Below are positions 1 to 10,075 of a DNA stretch of 64,000 nt, one piece after another (the stretch's first letter is position 1; the number at the start of each line of letters is the position of its first letter). A model generated the notes under the pieces. The model did not search any database, was not told the origin of the DNA, and saw only the letters and a program-made list of their open reading frames with translations. The DNA is from Tethya wilhelma (Eukaryota; Porifera; Demospongiae; Tethyida; Tethyidae): assembly GCA_964030475.1 (NCBI GenBank), contig CAXIPT010000001.1, positions 11,809,823 to 11,873,822 on the forward strand, given 5' to 3'. Position numbers and translations under genes: made by a program.

Positions 1-82
1 CCATTTTGTGCTTGAGGCACGGTGACAGGACAGAAAAGAATATTACAATATCCAGTGGCATACAAAGATATGAGTTCCTGAC

Positions 83-812
83 TTGCATATTTTCAAGGTT
101 CTCCTTTTTGCTCGCTTCCAAAATACCCTTGATGGAGAGATGAAACGTCGCAAAGCTAGTGCTGAAAAAACTGCTCCTAAACAGGCAAAACCGATTACGA
201 TTGAAGGTGAAGAAAAAATGTGGAGTAAAGGGGTTCTTGGAGATGAAAATCCAAAGCAGTTAGTTGAAACAATCCTGTAAATGTGTGGGCTGTATTTTGC
301 TATGAGGAGTAAATCTGAACACCGCAACCTCAAAGACAGTGACCTTAAAATTGTGGAGCGGCCAGGTGAGACACCATTATTATGTTCTCTACACTGAAAG
401 TACATCCAAACAACTCAGGGAGACTAAAGCAAAGGAAGCTAAAACCGAAGCAGGTGAAACATTTTGCGAATGTAACCAATCCATGACGTTGTTTCATCAA
501 ATACCTAAAGAAGTACCGAGAGCATCAACCATCTAGAAGCAACATGAGCCACAATGCTTTCTACCTCACACTCATACCATCACCCATCGGAAATGTGTGG
601 TACAAGACAATTTCAATGGGAGCCAACACCATCCGCTCAACTGTGAACCGTTTGTGTGCAAAAAGTGGCGTGCAAGGCCACTCGACTTTACCACAATGGA
701 GTAGATGAACAGCTTATAATGGACGTTACAGGGCATAGAAGCCTTGATTGTGTCAGGACATATAAACATACTAGTGATGAACTACAAAAAGATGTTTTTG
801 AATGGGAAAAAG
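83..812 (+). pseudogene. Broken Crypton-type tyrosine recombinase (DUF3504-like)
   Basis: Conceptual translation in shifting frames matches, from memory of the family, the DUF3504/Crypton tyrosine recombinase domain found in animal DNA transposons and their domesticated relatives. Landmarks in order: a segment like FQNTLDGEMKRRK (about 118-160), an acidic stretch ending in the GDENPKQLVETIL region (to 279), a stop, then MCGLYFAMRSKSEHRNL (281-330), a stretch reading YTESTSKQLRETKAK (about 390-435), then NTIRSTVNRLCAKSGVQGH (about 628-684), and finally VTGHRSLDCVRTYK (about 727-770), which corresponds to the catalytic box with the histidine, arginine and nucleophilic tyrosine. In-frame stops and frameshifts separate these blocks, so no functional recombinase can be made. 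Enzymes of this class cut and rejoin DNA through a 3'-phosphotyrosine. The upstream end probably lies outside the window. I am fairly sure of the family and sure it is broken. Confidence 0.7.
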
Positions 813-3026
813 CAAAAGCTAGATGATCAAAAATGTGTTTCTCCTCACAATGCCCAAGCAGAATTAAGTGATTACTATCAGCAAGGCCGAGATACAGCAG
901 TCACAATGGACAAAATGAAAGAGAATCACAAACCTCTTCTCTACTTTTCTGGCTGCAGTGGTATTACCATTAACTATAAATGATTGGAACACGAGAGAAG
1001 TATTACAATTCAACTGGACTAATTTTGGCTACACTTTCCTGTTTTTCTGAAGGATATAAAATTATGTTAATCACTGTATAGTTGCTACACAAAACCTCAA
1101 AGCATGCATGTACAGAATAAGTTGTAGTTGCTAAACAAAACCTCAAAGCATGCACTGAATAAGTTACATATTCTCTGTTTTCTCAAGCAAACCACTTGGA
1201 TAGTCACAGTGCATGCTACTTACAATACTGTCAGTGCCTTTGAAGTATATGGCTACAGGGGTACAAACACAGGTGCTACAGTGGTACTGTATAACTGTGG
1301 CCCTTTAAAGTAGTACACTTGAGTAAAATGTTGAGGTTTCTACTGACATTTGACCATGCACTCTACAAAAGTTATTTCGACCTGATATAGTGATCAGAAC
1401 AATTGCTGTCATGCATAAGTACTGCTTGATCTATCTCATCATGACACTATTGGGGGTGCATGTGCACAGCACAGTGTGTAATTAGGCAAGGCAAGACAGT
1501 GAACGGCATAATTCAGTGGAACTGAGAATGTTACATAAGAACTTAAACTTTGTAAAGCAATCCCAAAAGCTATCCAGTGTTTTTGGGGATCCCCTACACT
1601 TTATATCTGGCTCTAGCCCATAGCGCTGCACTAGCCCAAACCCCTAGCCTAATCCCTAGTGGTAACCTTAGCCTTATCCTTAACTCTGATCCTAGTCTTT
1701 GAAGGGGGTCCCTAAAATTCTGATAATTAGGGGTCCCATTAATTTGTATTGGAGGGGTCCCTATTTTTGGGGGTCACATGCCACCAGACATCATGGAATT
1801 TCAAAAGTTTGGTATTAGAGAGATTCACTGAAAGACAAGCTGATCAAATATTCCTATGCATTACACACAACAGTAAAATGTATGATAAATTATACTCCAG
1901 CGCTACGAGGTTTGTTTATCTGGAGTAAACTTGACATGGACGACTAACTGACTTCAGCTGGTAAGTGACACTTTTAACCTATTAATTTAATATCTAGGGT
2001 TTATGGTAGTGCATATCATAGCTACTACACAGCTTCAATTAGGCTATTCAGTAGTCAGACTGACTATATATGGCTGGCATGCACAGAAAAATGAGGCTAC
2101 TCACTGTCAAATACCACAAATAAAGTTTTAACTTAGAACTCACCAGGAAGACCATTTTCAGCTTCAAATGGTTGGAAAATATGCTAAATTCTCAAGGGTC
2201 AAATGTTGTGGGTTTCGGGGTATATAATGGCATTGAATTCTGGGGCAGCGCAGCAGGCCTCCATTTTTAAAGTGGCTAGCATAGTCTTCAACTAGATAAT
2301 TGTCCTGAACCATCAATCATGCATAGAGGAGTGTATTCAGTAATTATTATGTCAGATATAATAATCTGTATAGAGTGAACACATGCATAATTGGCCAGTT
2401 CTGTATACCCTCGTTCCAGGTTCTCACCCTATGTATATACGCTGAAACAAATAGCCTCGTTCCTAGGTTCTCTCCCCGTCAGTGCATTTGTAACATTCAC
2501 AGGGAGAAAGCCTGGGAACAAAGCTACAATTATTTCAGTTCATGATATTGCTCAGTGTATTTGTTTTATCAGTGGGTCAAATAAGAATATATTGCTCACA
2601 GTAACTGTTAGTGGTCCACTTACCGATTCAGATCAGTTATGTGTTCATTGGCAATACTGTGTGTGTGTGTGTGTGTACATGGGCGTACGTGTAATTTCTT
2701 TATGGGTGCAAATGTCACCATATGCATGTTCTGTGTAGTTGCACGTTTCCTTGGTTTTCTCATTGGCATAATCATTATGATGCACTGTGACATTTTATCT
2801 CTCAGATTTGGCAGACTATGACTGTAGGAATAAGATAATAGCTCTCATAGCCTGTGACGGTCTATATATAGAAATTATGTTAGTTTGCAGTATGGTACTG
2901 ATGCCTGGTAACTTGGTTAAGACAGCCCCCAATGTTGTCAACTATCAGCTATGTTTATGACATAATATGCATGTCTTAAACTAAATTAACTTGAATTTAG
3001 TTAATGACTGAAATACTATGCTAAAT
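813..3026. other. Gene-free stretch with degenerate repeats
   Basis: I see no supported gene here. Visible structure: a direct duplication of about 55 bp containing tgctacacaaaacctcaaag (around 1081-1165); a C-rich tract at about 1615-1695 with words such as cctagcctaatccctag that resembles strongly degenerate telomere-like repeat; repeated ggggtccc words at about 1700-1775; a short GT microsatellite (about 2658-2677); and paired words resembling cctcgttcc(t)aggttctc (about 2409 and 2456) that recur elsewhere in the window. The open frames at 2391-2821 run through the microsatellite and look non-coding. Confidence 0.5.
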
Positions 3027-3146
3027 GCAAAAGGTGGACTGTGGACTGGACTGTGGATTGGATCCCGAAGCGAGCATGCACAGTGCGCACTGATCCATCT
3101 TGAACATGTGTGTTAGTCCATGGTTAGTCCTGTCTTGTCGATCGTC

Positions 3147-3401
3147 ATGGAGAAATCTGAACCAATCGTCATCTCTTCTGACTCTGACTCTGATACAGAA
3201 GTTTTAACAACAGATGGGGAGTTGACTTTTACTCCTACAAAGAAGTAAGAGTAGTTCCTTTATTGAAATGTAGGTACACGTGCCGAATTCATTAAGCCGC
3301 TACTTTTTCTATGTATTGTTAAGGTTTTGCAAGGACTCCGATGAAAGTGATGAAGAACCATCTCTTAGTAGCAGTAGGACTAAACCTAGCTGTTGCAAAA
3401 A
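3147..3401 (+). CDS. Probable N-terminal exons of the MULE gene (acidic, SIM-like)
   Basis: Two short exon-like pieces with good splice signals: 3147-3244 (ATG at 3147, donor gtaaga) and 3324-3401 (acceptor after ttaag, donor gtaagc), joined in phase. The peptide starts MEKSEPIVISSDSDSDTEV, is rich in Asp/Ser, and the second exon ends in a CCKK-like basic tip. The run of hydrophobic residues followed by acidic serines (IVISSDSDSD) has the form of a SUMO-interacting motif, which is inference only. They lie just inside the left terminal repeat of the MULE and on the same strand as its transposase, so they are most likely the 5' exons of that gene. I could not join them to the exon starting at 6429 with a consistent phase, so at least one exon is missing or destroyed. 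Confidence 0.35.
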
Positions 3402-3539
3402 GTAAGCTTGTTTCATGAGGGAATGGATGAGTTGTTATAATATTATGCGTAGTTATAATGTTATCCAAATTATTAACAATCATTGATTGGTGTGAGTCAC
3501 GCCCACTGAATGATAAATGGCCTTATCGAAGTGTATTGC

Positions 3540-4815
3540 CATAGATAATATAGACTACGTGACCGGGATTGGAAACGCCCATTCACTCCAATGTAATTTT
3601 CACGGACAGCGCGGGTTTCAATTTTTGACAGCTGCCACAAAATTCGCGAGTTCTTTTGACATGCAAGTCAGCAAGAAAAGAGGCGAAGAGAAGCTGGAGA
3701 GGCAATAGTTTTGTTACAGTGGAGGTTCATTGGAACAGGTAAGAATATACTGGAATAACAAAGTGCAAATACCTACTTACGTATGCATTTTGGGCTAAAT
3801 CATGCCGAGTTTTGTGACGAGTCTATGAACTCTCATTTTTTCTGTACCTCTAACTCTAAAAGTAAGCCAACAATAGTAGTCATTGTTATCATACTAAATA
3901 GTACTTTTGGTGCAATATGGAATGGGCTAATCTTGTGTGGCATAACACAAAGGGCTATGTCAAAATTGTGTCATCAATTGGTAGGTATAGTAGAGCTCCA
4001 TGTACATGCTTTTTCTGTACCCCTCAGAACTGTACTGTTCTTTGGCTATAGCTAATATTGACATTTTAAGGTGCATTAGTCTATGTTTCATGGAACAGGC
4101 ACAATTTTTATTCATGGGAATGTATAGTTTTCAGCTGAATGGTGTGTTTATACAAGTACTTAAATGACAAGTGATGTAATTTTTACCTAGCAGCAAGATT
4201 GGTATTTGAAATTCTACAGTACTCTTAAACAGTATCATTACATTCTAATTTGATAGGATGGGACGTAAACTTCACCTACAACCATATTTCATAAGAAAAA
4301 GTACTACAACCAGGATTAATCACAGCAAGACATGAAGTTCAGTTCTGACTTGATAAATGCAATAGGTGCCGGACTGTTCAGATAGCAGATGCACCGCACT
4401 CCTGATGTTCCGTGTTCAGATCCCTGGCAGCAACTACCATAAACTTGTCAATTATGGAATATCTCTTTATCAGCATATCAATATTTATTTGTGTGTGTAT
4501 GTGTGTGTGTGTGCGCGTGTGTGTATCATTAGGTGTGTGTGATAATAATTTTAGTTTAATAAAGCAGCCATTTCATTACTATAGGCAGTATAATAATTTG
4601 TAGAATAAATATGCAAAAAATCTTATATACCTCAAAGTCTCCTTTTAAACTTGCAGCATGCCATTTCAAAAGCATAAGAGCTCTGATAAAAAAGATCTTG
4701 GAGCAGCCATTCCCTCCTGTATCACGTGACATTTTGCAATTTTCCCGCGAAACCAGAGTTGTCTGCAAAATCCTGGGCGTTTCCAATCCCAGTCACGTAG
4801 TCTATATTATCTATG
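3540..4815. mobile_element. TIR element, copy 1
   Basis: First copy of the nested non-autonomous element. Both ends carry inverted repeats with the core atatagactacgtgac. It contains an open frame of 90 codons (3783-4055) beginning MHFGLNHAEFCDESMN that I do not recognise. The same frame is open in copy 2 with only a few substitutions, but this may only reflect recent duplication. A tRNA-like block (4367-4430) and a GT-rich run (about 4489-4530) follow. Confidence 0.8.
4367..4430 (+). repeat. tRNA-like (SINE-head-like) segment in copy 1
   Basis: The 64-base block can form a 6-bp acceptor-like stem (tgccgg with ctggca), carries an A-box-like word ctgttcagatagca and a B-box-like word gttcagatccc close to the RNA polymerase III consensus. 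It is followed by a unique tail and a GT repeat, as in many SINEs. The anticodon arm is poor, so this is unlikely to be a working tRNA gene. It looks like a tRNA-derived SINE head carried inside a DNA transposon. Confidence 0.35.
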
Positions 4816-5813
4816 ATAATATAGACTACGTGACCGGGATTGGTAATATAGACTACGTGACCGGGATTGGTAATATAGACTACGTGACCGGGATCGGAAA
4901 CACCCATTCACTCCAATGTAATTTTCACAGACAGCGCGGGTTTCAATTTTTGACAGCTGCCATAAAATTCGCGAGTTCTTTTGACGTGCAAGTCAGCAAG
5001 GAAAGAGGCGAAGAGAAGCTAGGAGAGGCAATAGTTTTGTTACAGTGGAGGTTCATTGGAACAGGTAAGAATATACTTACTTTGCACTGGAATAACAAAG
5101 TGCAAATACCTACTTACGTATGCATTTTGGGCTAAATCATGCCGAGTTTTGTGACGAGTCTATGAACTCTCATTTTTTCTGTACCTCTAACTCTAAAAGT
5201 AAGCCAACAATAGTAGTCATTGTTATCATACTAAATAGTACTTTTGGTGCAATATGGAATAGGATAATCTTGTGTGGCATAACACAAAGGGCTATGTCAA
5301 AATTTTGTCATCAATTGGTAGGTATAGTAGAGCTCCATGTACATGCTTTTTCTGTACCTCTCAGAACTGTACTGTTCTCTGGCTATAGCTAATATTGACA
5401 TTTTAAGGTGCATTAGTCTATGTTTCATGGAACAAGCGCAATTTTTATTCATGGGAATGTATAGTTTTCAGCTGAATGGTGTGTTTATACAAGTACTTAA
5501 ATGACAAGTGATGTAATTATTACCTAGCAGCAAGATTGGTATTTGAAATTCTACAGTACTCCTAAACAGCATCATTACATTCTAATTTGATAGGATAGGA
5601 CGTAAACTTCGCCTATAACCATATTTACTACAACCAGGATTAATCACAGCAAGACAAGATTGAAGTTGAGTTCTGGCTCGATTAATGCAATAGGTGCCGG
5701 ACAGTTCAGATGGCAGATGCACCGCACTCCTGATATTCCGTGTTCAGATCCCTGGCAGCAGCCACCATAAACTTGTCAATTATGGAACATCTCTTTATAA
5801 GCATATCAATATT

Positions 5814-5848
<35 letters not shown>

Positions 5849-6149
5849 GTGTATGTGTGTGTGATAATAATTTTAGTTTAATAAAGCAGCCATTTCATTA
5901 CTACAGACAGTATAATGATTTGTAGAATAAATATGCAAAAAATCTTACCTTAAAAGTCTCCTTGTAAACTTGCAGCATGCCATTTCAAAAGCATAAAAGC
6001 TCTAATAAAACTCAAAAGATCCAGGAGCAGCCATTCCTCCTGTATCACGTGACATTTTGCAATTTTCCCGCGCATGCGTTACGAAACCAGAGTTGTCCGC
6101 AAAATCCTGGGTGTTTCCAATCCCGGTCACGTAGTCTATATTATCTATG
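4816..6149. mobile_element. TIR element, copy 2 with triplicated left tip
   Basis: Second copy, directly abutting copy 1. Its left end is unusual: a 29-bp unit, beginning ataatatagactacgtgacc, is present three times in tandem (about 4816-4900) before the body resumes. The body carries the same 90-codon frame (5120-5392), tRNA-like block (5695-5758) and a longer GT microsatellite (about 5816-5866). The right end (about 6112-6149) is a full inverted repeat followed by the second copy of the target duplication. Confidence 0.8.
5695..5758 (+). repeat. tRNA-like (SINE-head-like) segment in copy 2
   Basis: Second copy of the tRNA-like block, with a few differences (gacagttcagatggca in the A-box region). 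The B-box-like word gttcagatccc and the acceptor-like pairing are kept. Confidence 0.35.
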
Positions 6150-6428
6150 GTATTGCCAAATGGCTGAATGTTACCTTTCCAGGACAGATTATTTTCAGCA
6201 TCTCTATGGTGAGTTCTTCCTTGAAGTGCTGATAAAAGTTAACGCTTAATATTTGCAATAATTTTCAGTGGTGCTTCATTTTTCTATGGCAAACATAGAG
6301 AGCATACTTTTTCAACCAATGAGACATGTCTCACCTGCTTGCATAGCTAAACATTCATGCTGAAATTATCTTTTAGCGTGTAGTTGCCCAAAATTAATTG
6401 TTGAAAATGTTGTTCTGTTCTCATTTAG

Positions 6429-7344
6429 GATTAAATATGAGTCTGGGGAGTCTTCTGTTGAGCTGTACCACAATGATATAGAAATGCCTATATATTCAAG
6501 AGAAAAGTCTGGGTACGCTGTTAGTGACTTAGTTAACACCCTCATGAAGTCTGACATGCAGTGTCACAAAGTGTGCACTGTTCAACCCCTTATAGTGTCT
6601 GAAAATGCCACATTTGTGGTAGATGTAGAAGTGGTGGATCTACAGGACCCGACAGCAGATGATTTCGGTTCATGGCATGCGACAAGAACTAAGAAGTCGT
6701 ACTTTTGATTTTCTGCATCTGGGGAGCTTCTTATGTCTCAGAAGTATCCGCACAGTAGATTCACGGAGTATTATGTCCTTTCTCGTCGCTACTACATACA
6801 CAAGTCTTATGATAAGTACCATCGTCTAATTGCTGACATACGAGGTAAATGAGATATTATGCTAGAGTTTGAGCACATAATATTCTGTGTATTTATGTAA
6901 TCAAGAGTGTATTAAGATGTAATGTGCACATGTAAAAGTTGAGAGTGGTCTAAGTGTGACTGTGTGTGGACAGGCAGTGCTTGTGTATACCCATGCATTT
7001 AGTGCATGACATAATCTAGTTACCTTTTAGTAATCCATTAATAAGTTTTCCCCTCATACCTATATACTGTATATGTATACAATGTTTATGTATATGGTCC
7101 AGGTATATATGCAAGTATGGATTCATGTATCTTGCCAAATTATTTTCTCGATACAGATACCAAGGGTTGCCTCAACAAGTATGCATTAGTTCAATATTGA
7201 TTTGATGGACCTCAAATTGAGGTAAAACCTAAACCTCATGGAAATTCAAAGTGCTCAAGGCCATATTTTCGTACTGCTGACTCCATGTTCCTGTGTTGCT
7301 ATCTGTAAAGCAGATTTTGGAGTGGGACTTGAAGCAATTTCTTT
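6429..7344 (+). pseudogene. MULE transposase gene, N-terminal exons with stops
   Basis: An exon from 6429 (acceptor catttag) to 6844 (donor gtaaat) encodes a segment containing VELYHNDIEMPIYSREKSGY and later PHSRFTEYYVLSRRYYIHKS, interrupted by a TGA at 6706. A second exon starting at 7157 (acceptor atacag) encodes KGCLNKYALVQY, a TGA at 7198, then FDGPQIEVKPKPHGNSKCSR, and decays by frameshift before the main open frame at 7345. The order (N-terminal region, a PKPHGNSK-type motif, then the transposase core) is what I recall for MULE-like genes of invertebrates. Two in-frame stops in otherwise coherent coding text show the gene is dead or needs readthrough. Confidence 0.6.
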
Positions 7345-8415
7345 GTGGCGAACCTTGGCAGAGGAGAACTTGAAGTAAAGAGTCTAAATGTTTTACCTCA
7401 TAACATACAGCAGCTCAAAAACTACCGTCGGAGTGGAAAGCAAAGAGACAACAATGTGTTGTACAGTGTTATGCTTCAGTGTAAGGTGGTTGAAGGCAAG
7501 GACGATGCTTTTGTCCGAGATGTAAAGGCAGCTCCAGAGCCTCAGTGTGTTCTGTTTACTGACTGGCAGCTTTCAGACTTGGAACGTTTTGTCACAGACC
7601 CAAGAGAATACTCTGTTCTTTCAGCAGATACTACCTATACCTTGGGAGAATTCTATGTAACACCTACCAGTTATCAGCATCTCCTGCTAGAGGATGTTAC
7701 ATCAGGAAAGCATCCAACATTTGTTGGACCAATTCTTGTTCACCAGCGAAAGAATTTCTCAGCATTTAACTACTTTACTAGTACGCTAGTTGGTCACAGC
7801 AAGAAACTGAGAAATGTATGTGCCTTTGGGACTGACGGTGACCATGCTCTTATCGATGCTTTTGCACACAACTTCCCAGGTGCAAAACAATTACGATGCT
7901 TCATCCATTTGAAGCGAAACATATCTGAGAAGTTAAAGGATAGAGGTATTCCAAGTGGTGTTGCGGACGAATTTATTGCAGATATTTTTGGGAAAAGAAA
8001 AGAGAACACATACGAAGAGGGCCTAGTAGATTCTGAAGATGAATCAGATTTCAATAGTTGCTTAGAGACAAGCAGAGAGGCTTGGAACCTGCGAGAGAGT
8101 CCATACATTCATGATAATCAACTGTCATTTTTTGACTATTTTGTGAAGTTTTATGCAGAAACCGTTCGTCATTGTATGCTGAAGGATCTCCGAATTGCTG
8201 CTGGGGTCGGTAATCCACCTGCAATTTTCACAACTAACAGCTGTGAGAGTATCAATGCTGTTGTTAAGAGGAAGGTCAATTTTAAAGAAACAGAGTGGCC
8301 TGAATTCAATACTGAAGCTAAACAAATAGTTAGTGCACAACGAGATGAGGCCATTCGGGCCTTATCGGGACGAGGGTGCTATAGACTACAAGTAAAAAAA
8401 ACATTGGAAATGTAA
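7345..8415 (+). CDS. MULE-family transposase core (inactive copy)
   Basis: A 356-codon open frame (no ATG needed, as it continues upstream coding sequence) with the MULE transposase domain of DDE enzymes. Visible landmarks: SADTTYTLGEFYVTP with the first catalytic Asp (about residue 95), CAFGTDGDHALIDAFAHNFP with the second Asp (about residue 163), LRCFIHLKRNI just after, and TTNSCESINAVVKRK with the likely catalytic Glu (about residue 298). The product would cut DNA at MULE terminal inverted repeats. The frame ends at 8415 in a run of adenines, and a reading in another frame (KHWKCNETQEWLNRKKNA) continues the protein, so the apparent C-terminus is a frameshift or the edge of another repeat. 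The C-terminal part is lost in the N gap. Upstream stops make this copy non-functional. Confidence 0.8.
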   Translation: MANLGRGELEVKSLNVLPHNIQQLKNYRRSGKQRDNNVLYSVMLQCKVVEGKDDAFVRDVKAAPEPQCVLFTDWQLSDLERFVTDPREYSVLSADTTYTLGEFYVTPTSYQHLLLEDVTSGKHPTFVGPILVHQRKNFSAFNYFTSTLVGHSKKLRNVCAFGTDGDHALIDAFAHNFPGAKQLRCFIHLKRNISEKLKDRGIPSGVADEFIADIFGKRKENTYEEGLVDSEDESDFNSCLETSREAWNLRESPYIHDNQLSFFDYFVKFYAETVRHCMLKDLRIAAGVGNPPAIFTTNSCESINAVVKRKVNFKETEWPEFNTEAKQIVSAQRDEAIRALSGRGCYRLQVKKTLEM

Positions 8416-8597
8416 TGAGACACAGGAATGGCTAAATCGTAAAAAGAATGCAAACAAGATGGAATGGCTGGTTAAAGTGTGCAGAATTCTTCCTGTATGG
8501 GCTGCATTTAACAATCTCCTTATTGAGTCTCTCATTTTGCCCACAGGAAGAATTTCTTACACACTTTAACCAGCCATTCCATCTTGTTTGCGTTCTT
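8386..8597. repeat. Inverted repeat abutting the assembly gap
   Basis: The stretch from about 8447 (aatgcaaacaagatggaatg) reappears as its reverse complement up to 8597, where the Ns begin, giving arms of about 48-50 bp and a loop of about 50 bp. The part at 8386-8450 also matches the ends of MITEs at 35783-36012 and about 40150-40245. Such a hairpin can explain why assembly failed here. Confidence 0.75.
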
Positions 8598-8907
8598 NNN
8601 NNNNNNNNNNNNNNNNNNNNNNNNNNNNNNNNNNNNNNNNNNNNNNNNNNNNNNNNNNNNNNNNNNNNNNNNNNNNNNNNNNNNNNNNNNNNNNNNNNNN
8701 NNNNNNNNNNNNNNNNNNNNNNNNNNNNNNNNNNNNNNNNNNNNNNNNNNNNNNNNNNNNNNNNNNNNNNNNNNNNNNNNNNNNNNNNNNNNNNNNNNNN
8801 NNNNNNNNNNNNNNNNNNNNNNNNNNNNNNNNNNNNNNNNNNNNNNNNNNNNNNNNNNNNNNNNNNNNNNNNNNNNNNNNNNNNNNNNNNNNNNNNNNNN
8901 NNNNNNN
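8598..8907. other. Assembly gap (Ns)
   Basis: 310 unknown bases. The real length is not known. The MULE gene and a hairpin run into it from the left. Confidence 1.
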
Positions 8908-9727
8908 AGCAGAGAGGAATAATGACCTCCTTCCTTTCTTATTGTGGTACAATGCTACAAACCAAGAGCCCAACATAACAACACCGTCTATGAGAAGACT
9001 TCTGTCTGGTCGAGGAAGAAAGACATCAGGAATCCCCTTGCATAACACTCACTCTACTGCTATTCATACCTCGGTACCTATATCCACCCTTGGCCAAGGT
9101 GAACCTCATACGAAATTTCCTCATTCCATGGTTCCTAATCGACTACTTGAGGCCTTCCACAACAACTGCGAGTTCACATTCTCTTCTCACTGTCAGACCT
9201 TCCACTCAGCTGATCAGATGCTCTTCAATCTCCCACTTTTCTTACCAGTGCTAGTGGTGACAACTGTCAACCTCTGCCTATTGTTAGATCTCACTCCCAG
9301 TCACAGCAAATCTTCAACCTTTCTCCTCTACTACATATTCTTCAATATCTATGTCAACCCAGTCTATTACACCATCAAATGTAAGCTCTTTCGGATGTAA
9401 TATAATAATTATCTCAAAATTAAACACTTATGTTTAATCCTGATCATCTTCATATACACACTCTGGAAAACGCCAACCCAGGCTTCGTGCGCTTAATTTA
9501 TTCAAGGAAAGATCAAGGCTGTCAGCTTAATTCCAAAGAGTCTTGTAATTCCTCAAGATGTTAGAGCATATCTTTAACAGTGATGCATAAAGAATACCGT
9601 AGCCTTCATCTTATGTTTGATACTGTCACTATTACTGTGGTGTAACTTAAATCACTTATGATAATATAGTATGTTTTGCTTTTTTTCATATGCCGCCATT
9701 TAATTTAACATAATAATGATATACAGT
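8908..9727 (+). other. Sequence after the gap: possible MULE 3' coding remnant
   Basis: After the gap, one frame stays open to 9400 for about 165 codons without resembling any family I know. The base composition (C-rich, serine/threonine/proline codons) is unlike the AT-rich surroundings. It may be the C-terminal region of the MULE gene or a second gene of that element. From 9401 to 9727 the sequence is AT-rich and shows nothing I can name. Confidence 0.25.
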
Positions 9728-10075
9728 CATGCTTTCTTTCTTTCTTTCTTGCCTCCACGAGTGGGAGAGTTACCTTTATTGTACAAGGTCGATGTCAATG
9801 GTGAGCTGGTCCACGTGATACTTTTTCAGCTTAGACAGGAAACTGATACAAAACAGTTGTAGTTCTGGATTATCGATCCAGTTGGTGCCCAGTATAGTTT
9901 GTATAAAGAAGTCAGGGTTGGTCACATGGTTTGGGAGGAGGCAGGCAATATTGGCGGGAGCTTGCTGGAGTAGGTGTGTCCTCAAGTCCTCCAGCGCAGG
10001 ACAGATGGCTATAAAGTGCCCAGCATCTTCTTCAGGTGCGCTGCAAACTTGCAGGATGGATCACCAGCAGCAAAA

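Larger units (their letters stand above)
3540..6149. mobile_element. Two head-to-tail copies of a TIR DNA element, with 7-bp target duplication
   Basis: The element begins catagataatatagactac at 3540 and ends with its inverted complement at 6149. It is flanked on both sides by gtattgc (3533-3539 and 6150-6156), a clean 7-bp target-site duplication. Inside are two near-identical copies in direct orientation: 3540-4815 and 4816-6149. The terminal word also sits at the internal junction (about 4780-4815), so each copy ends in an inverted repeat of about 40 bp. Shared interior features are a donor-like GAACAGGTAAG, a 90-codon open frame (3783-4055 and 5120-5392), a tRNA-like segment and a GT microsatellite. 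No transposase is visible, so the element is non-autonomous. It is nested inside the larger MULE. Confidence 0.85.

Noticed and set aside
3517..3708. Frame starting MALSKCIAIDNIDYV
   Set aside because: Begins in MULE sequence and runs into the inserted TIR element across the target duplication; a chance chimera.
4367..4430. A functional tRNA gene
   Set aside because: No good anticodon arm and it is repeated inside a transposon; kept only as a SINE-head-like segment.
8566..9400. Long frames running through the N block
   Set aside because: Length comes from unknown bases; only the part after 8908 is real sequence.
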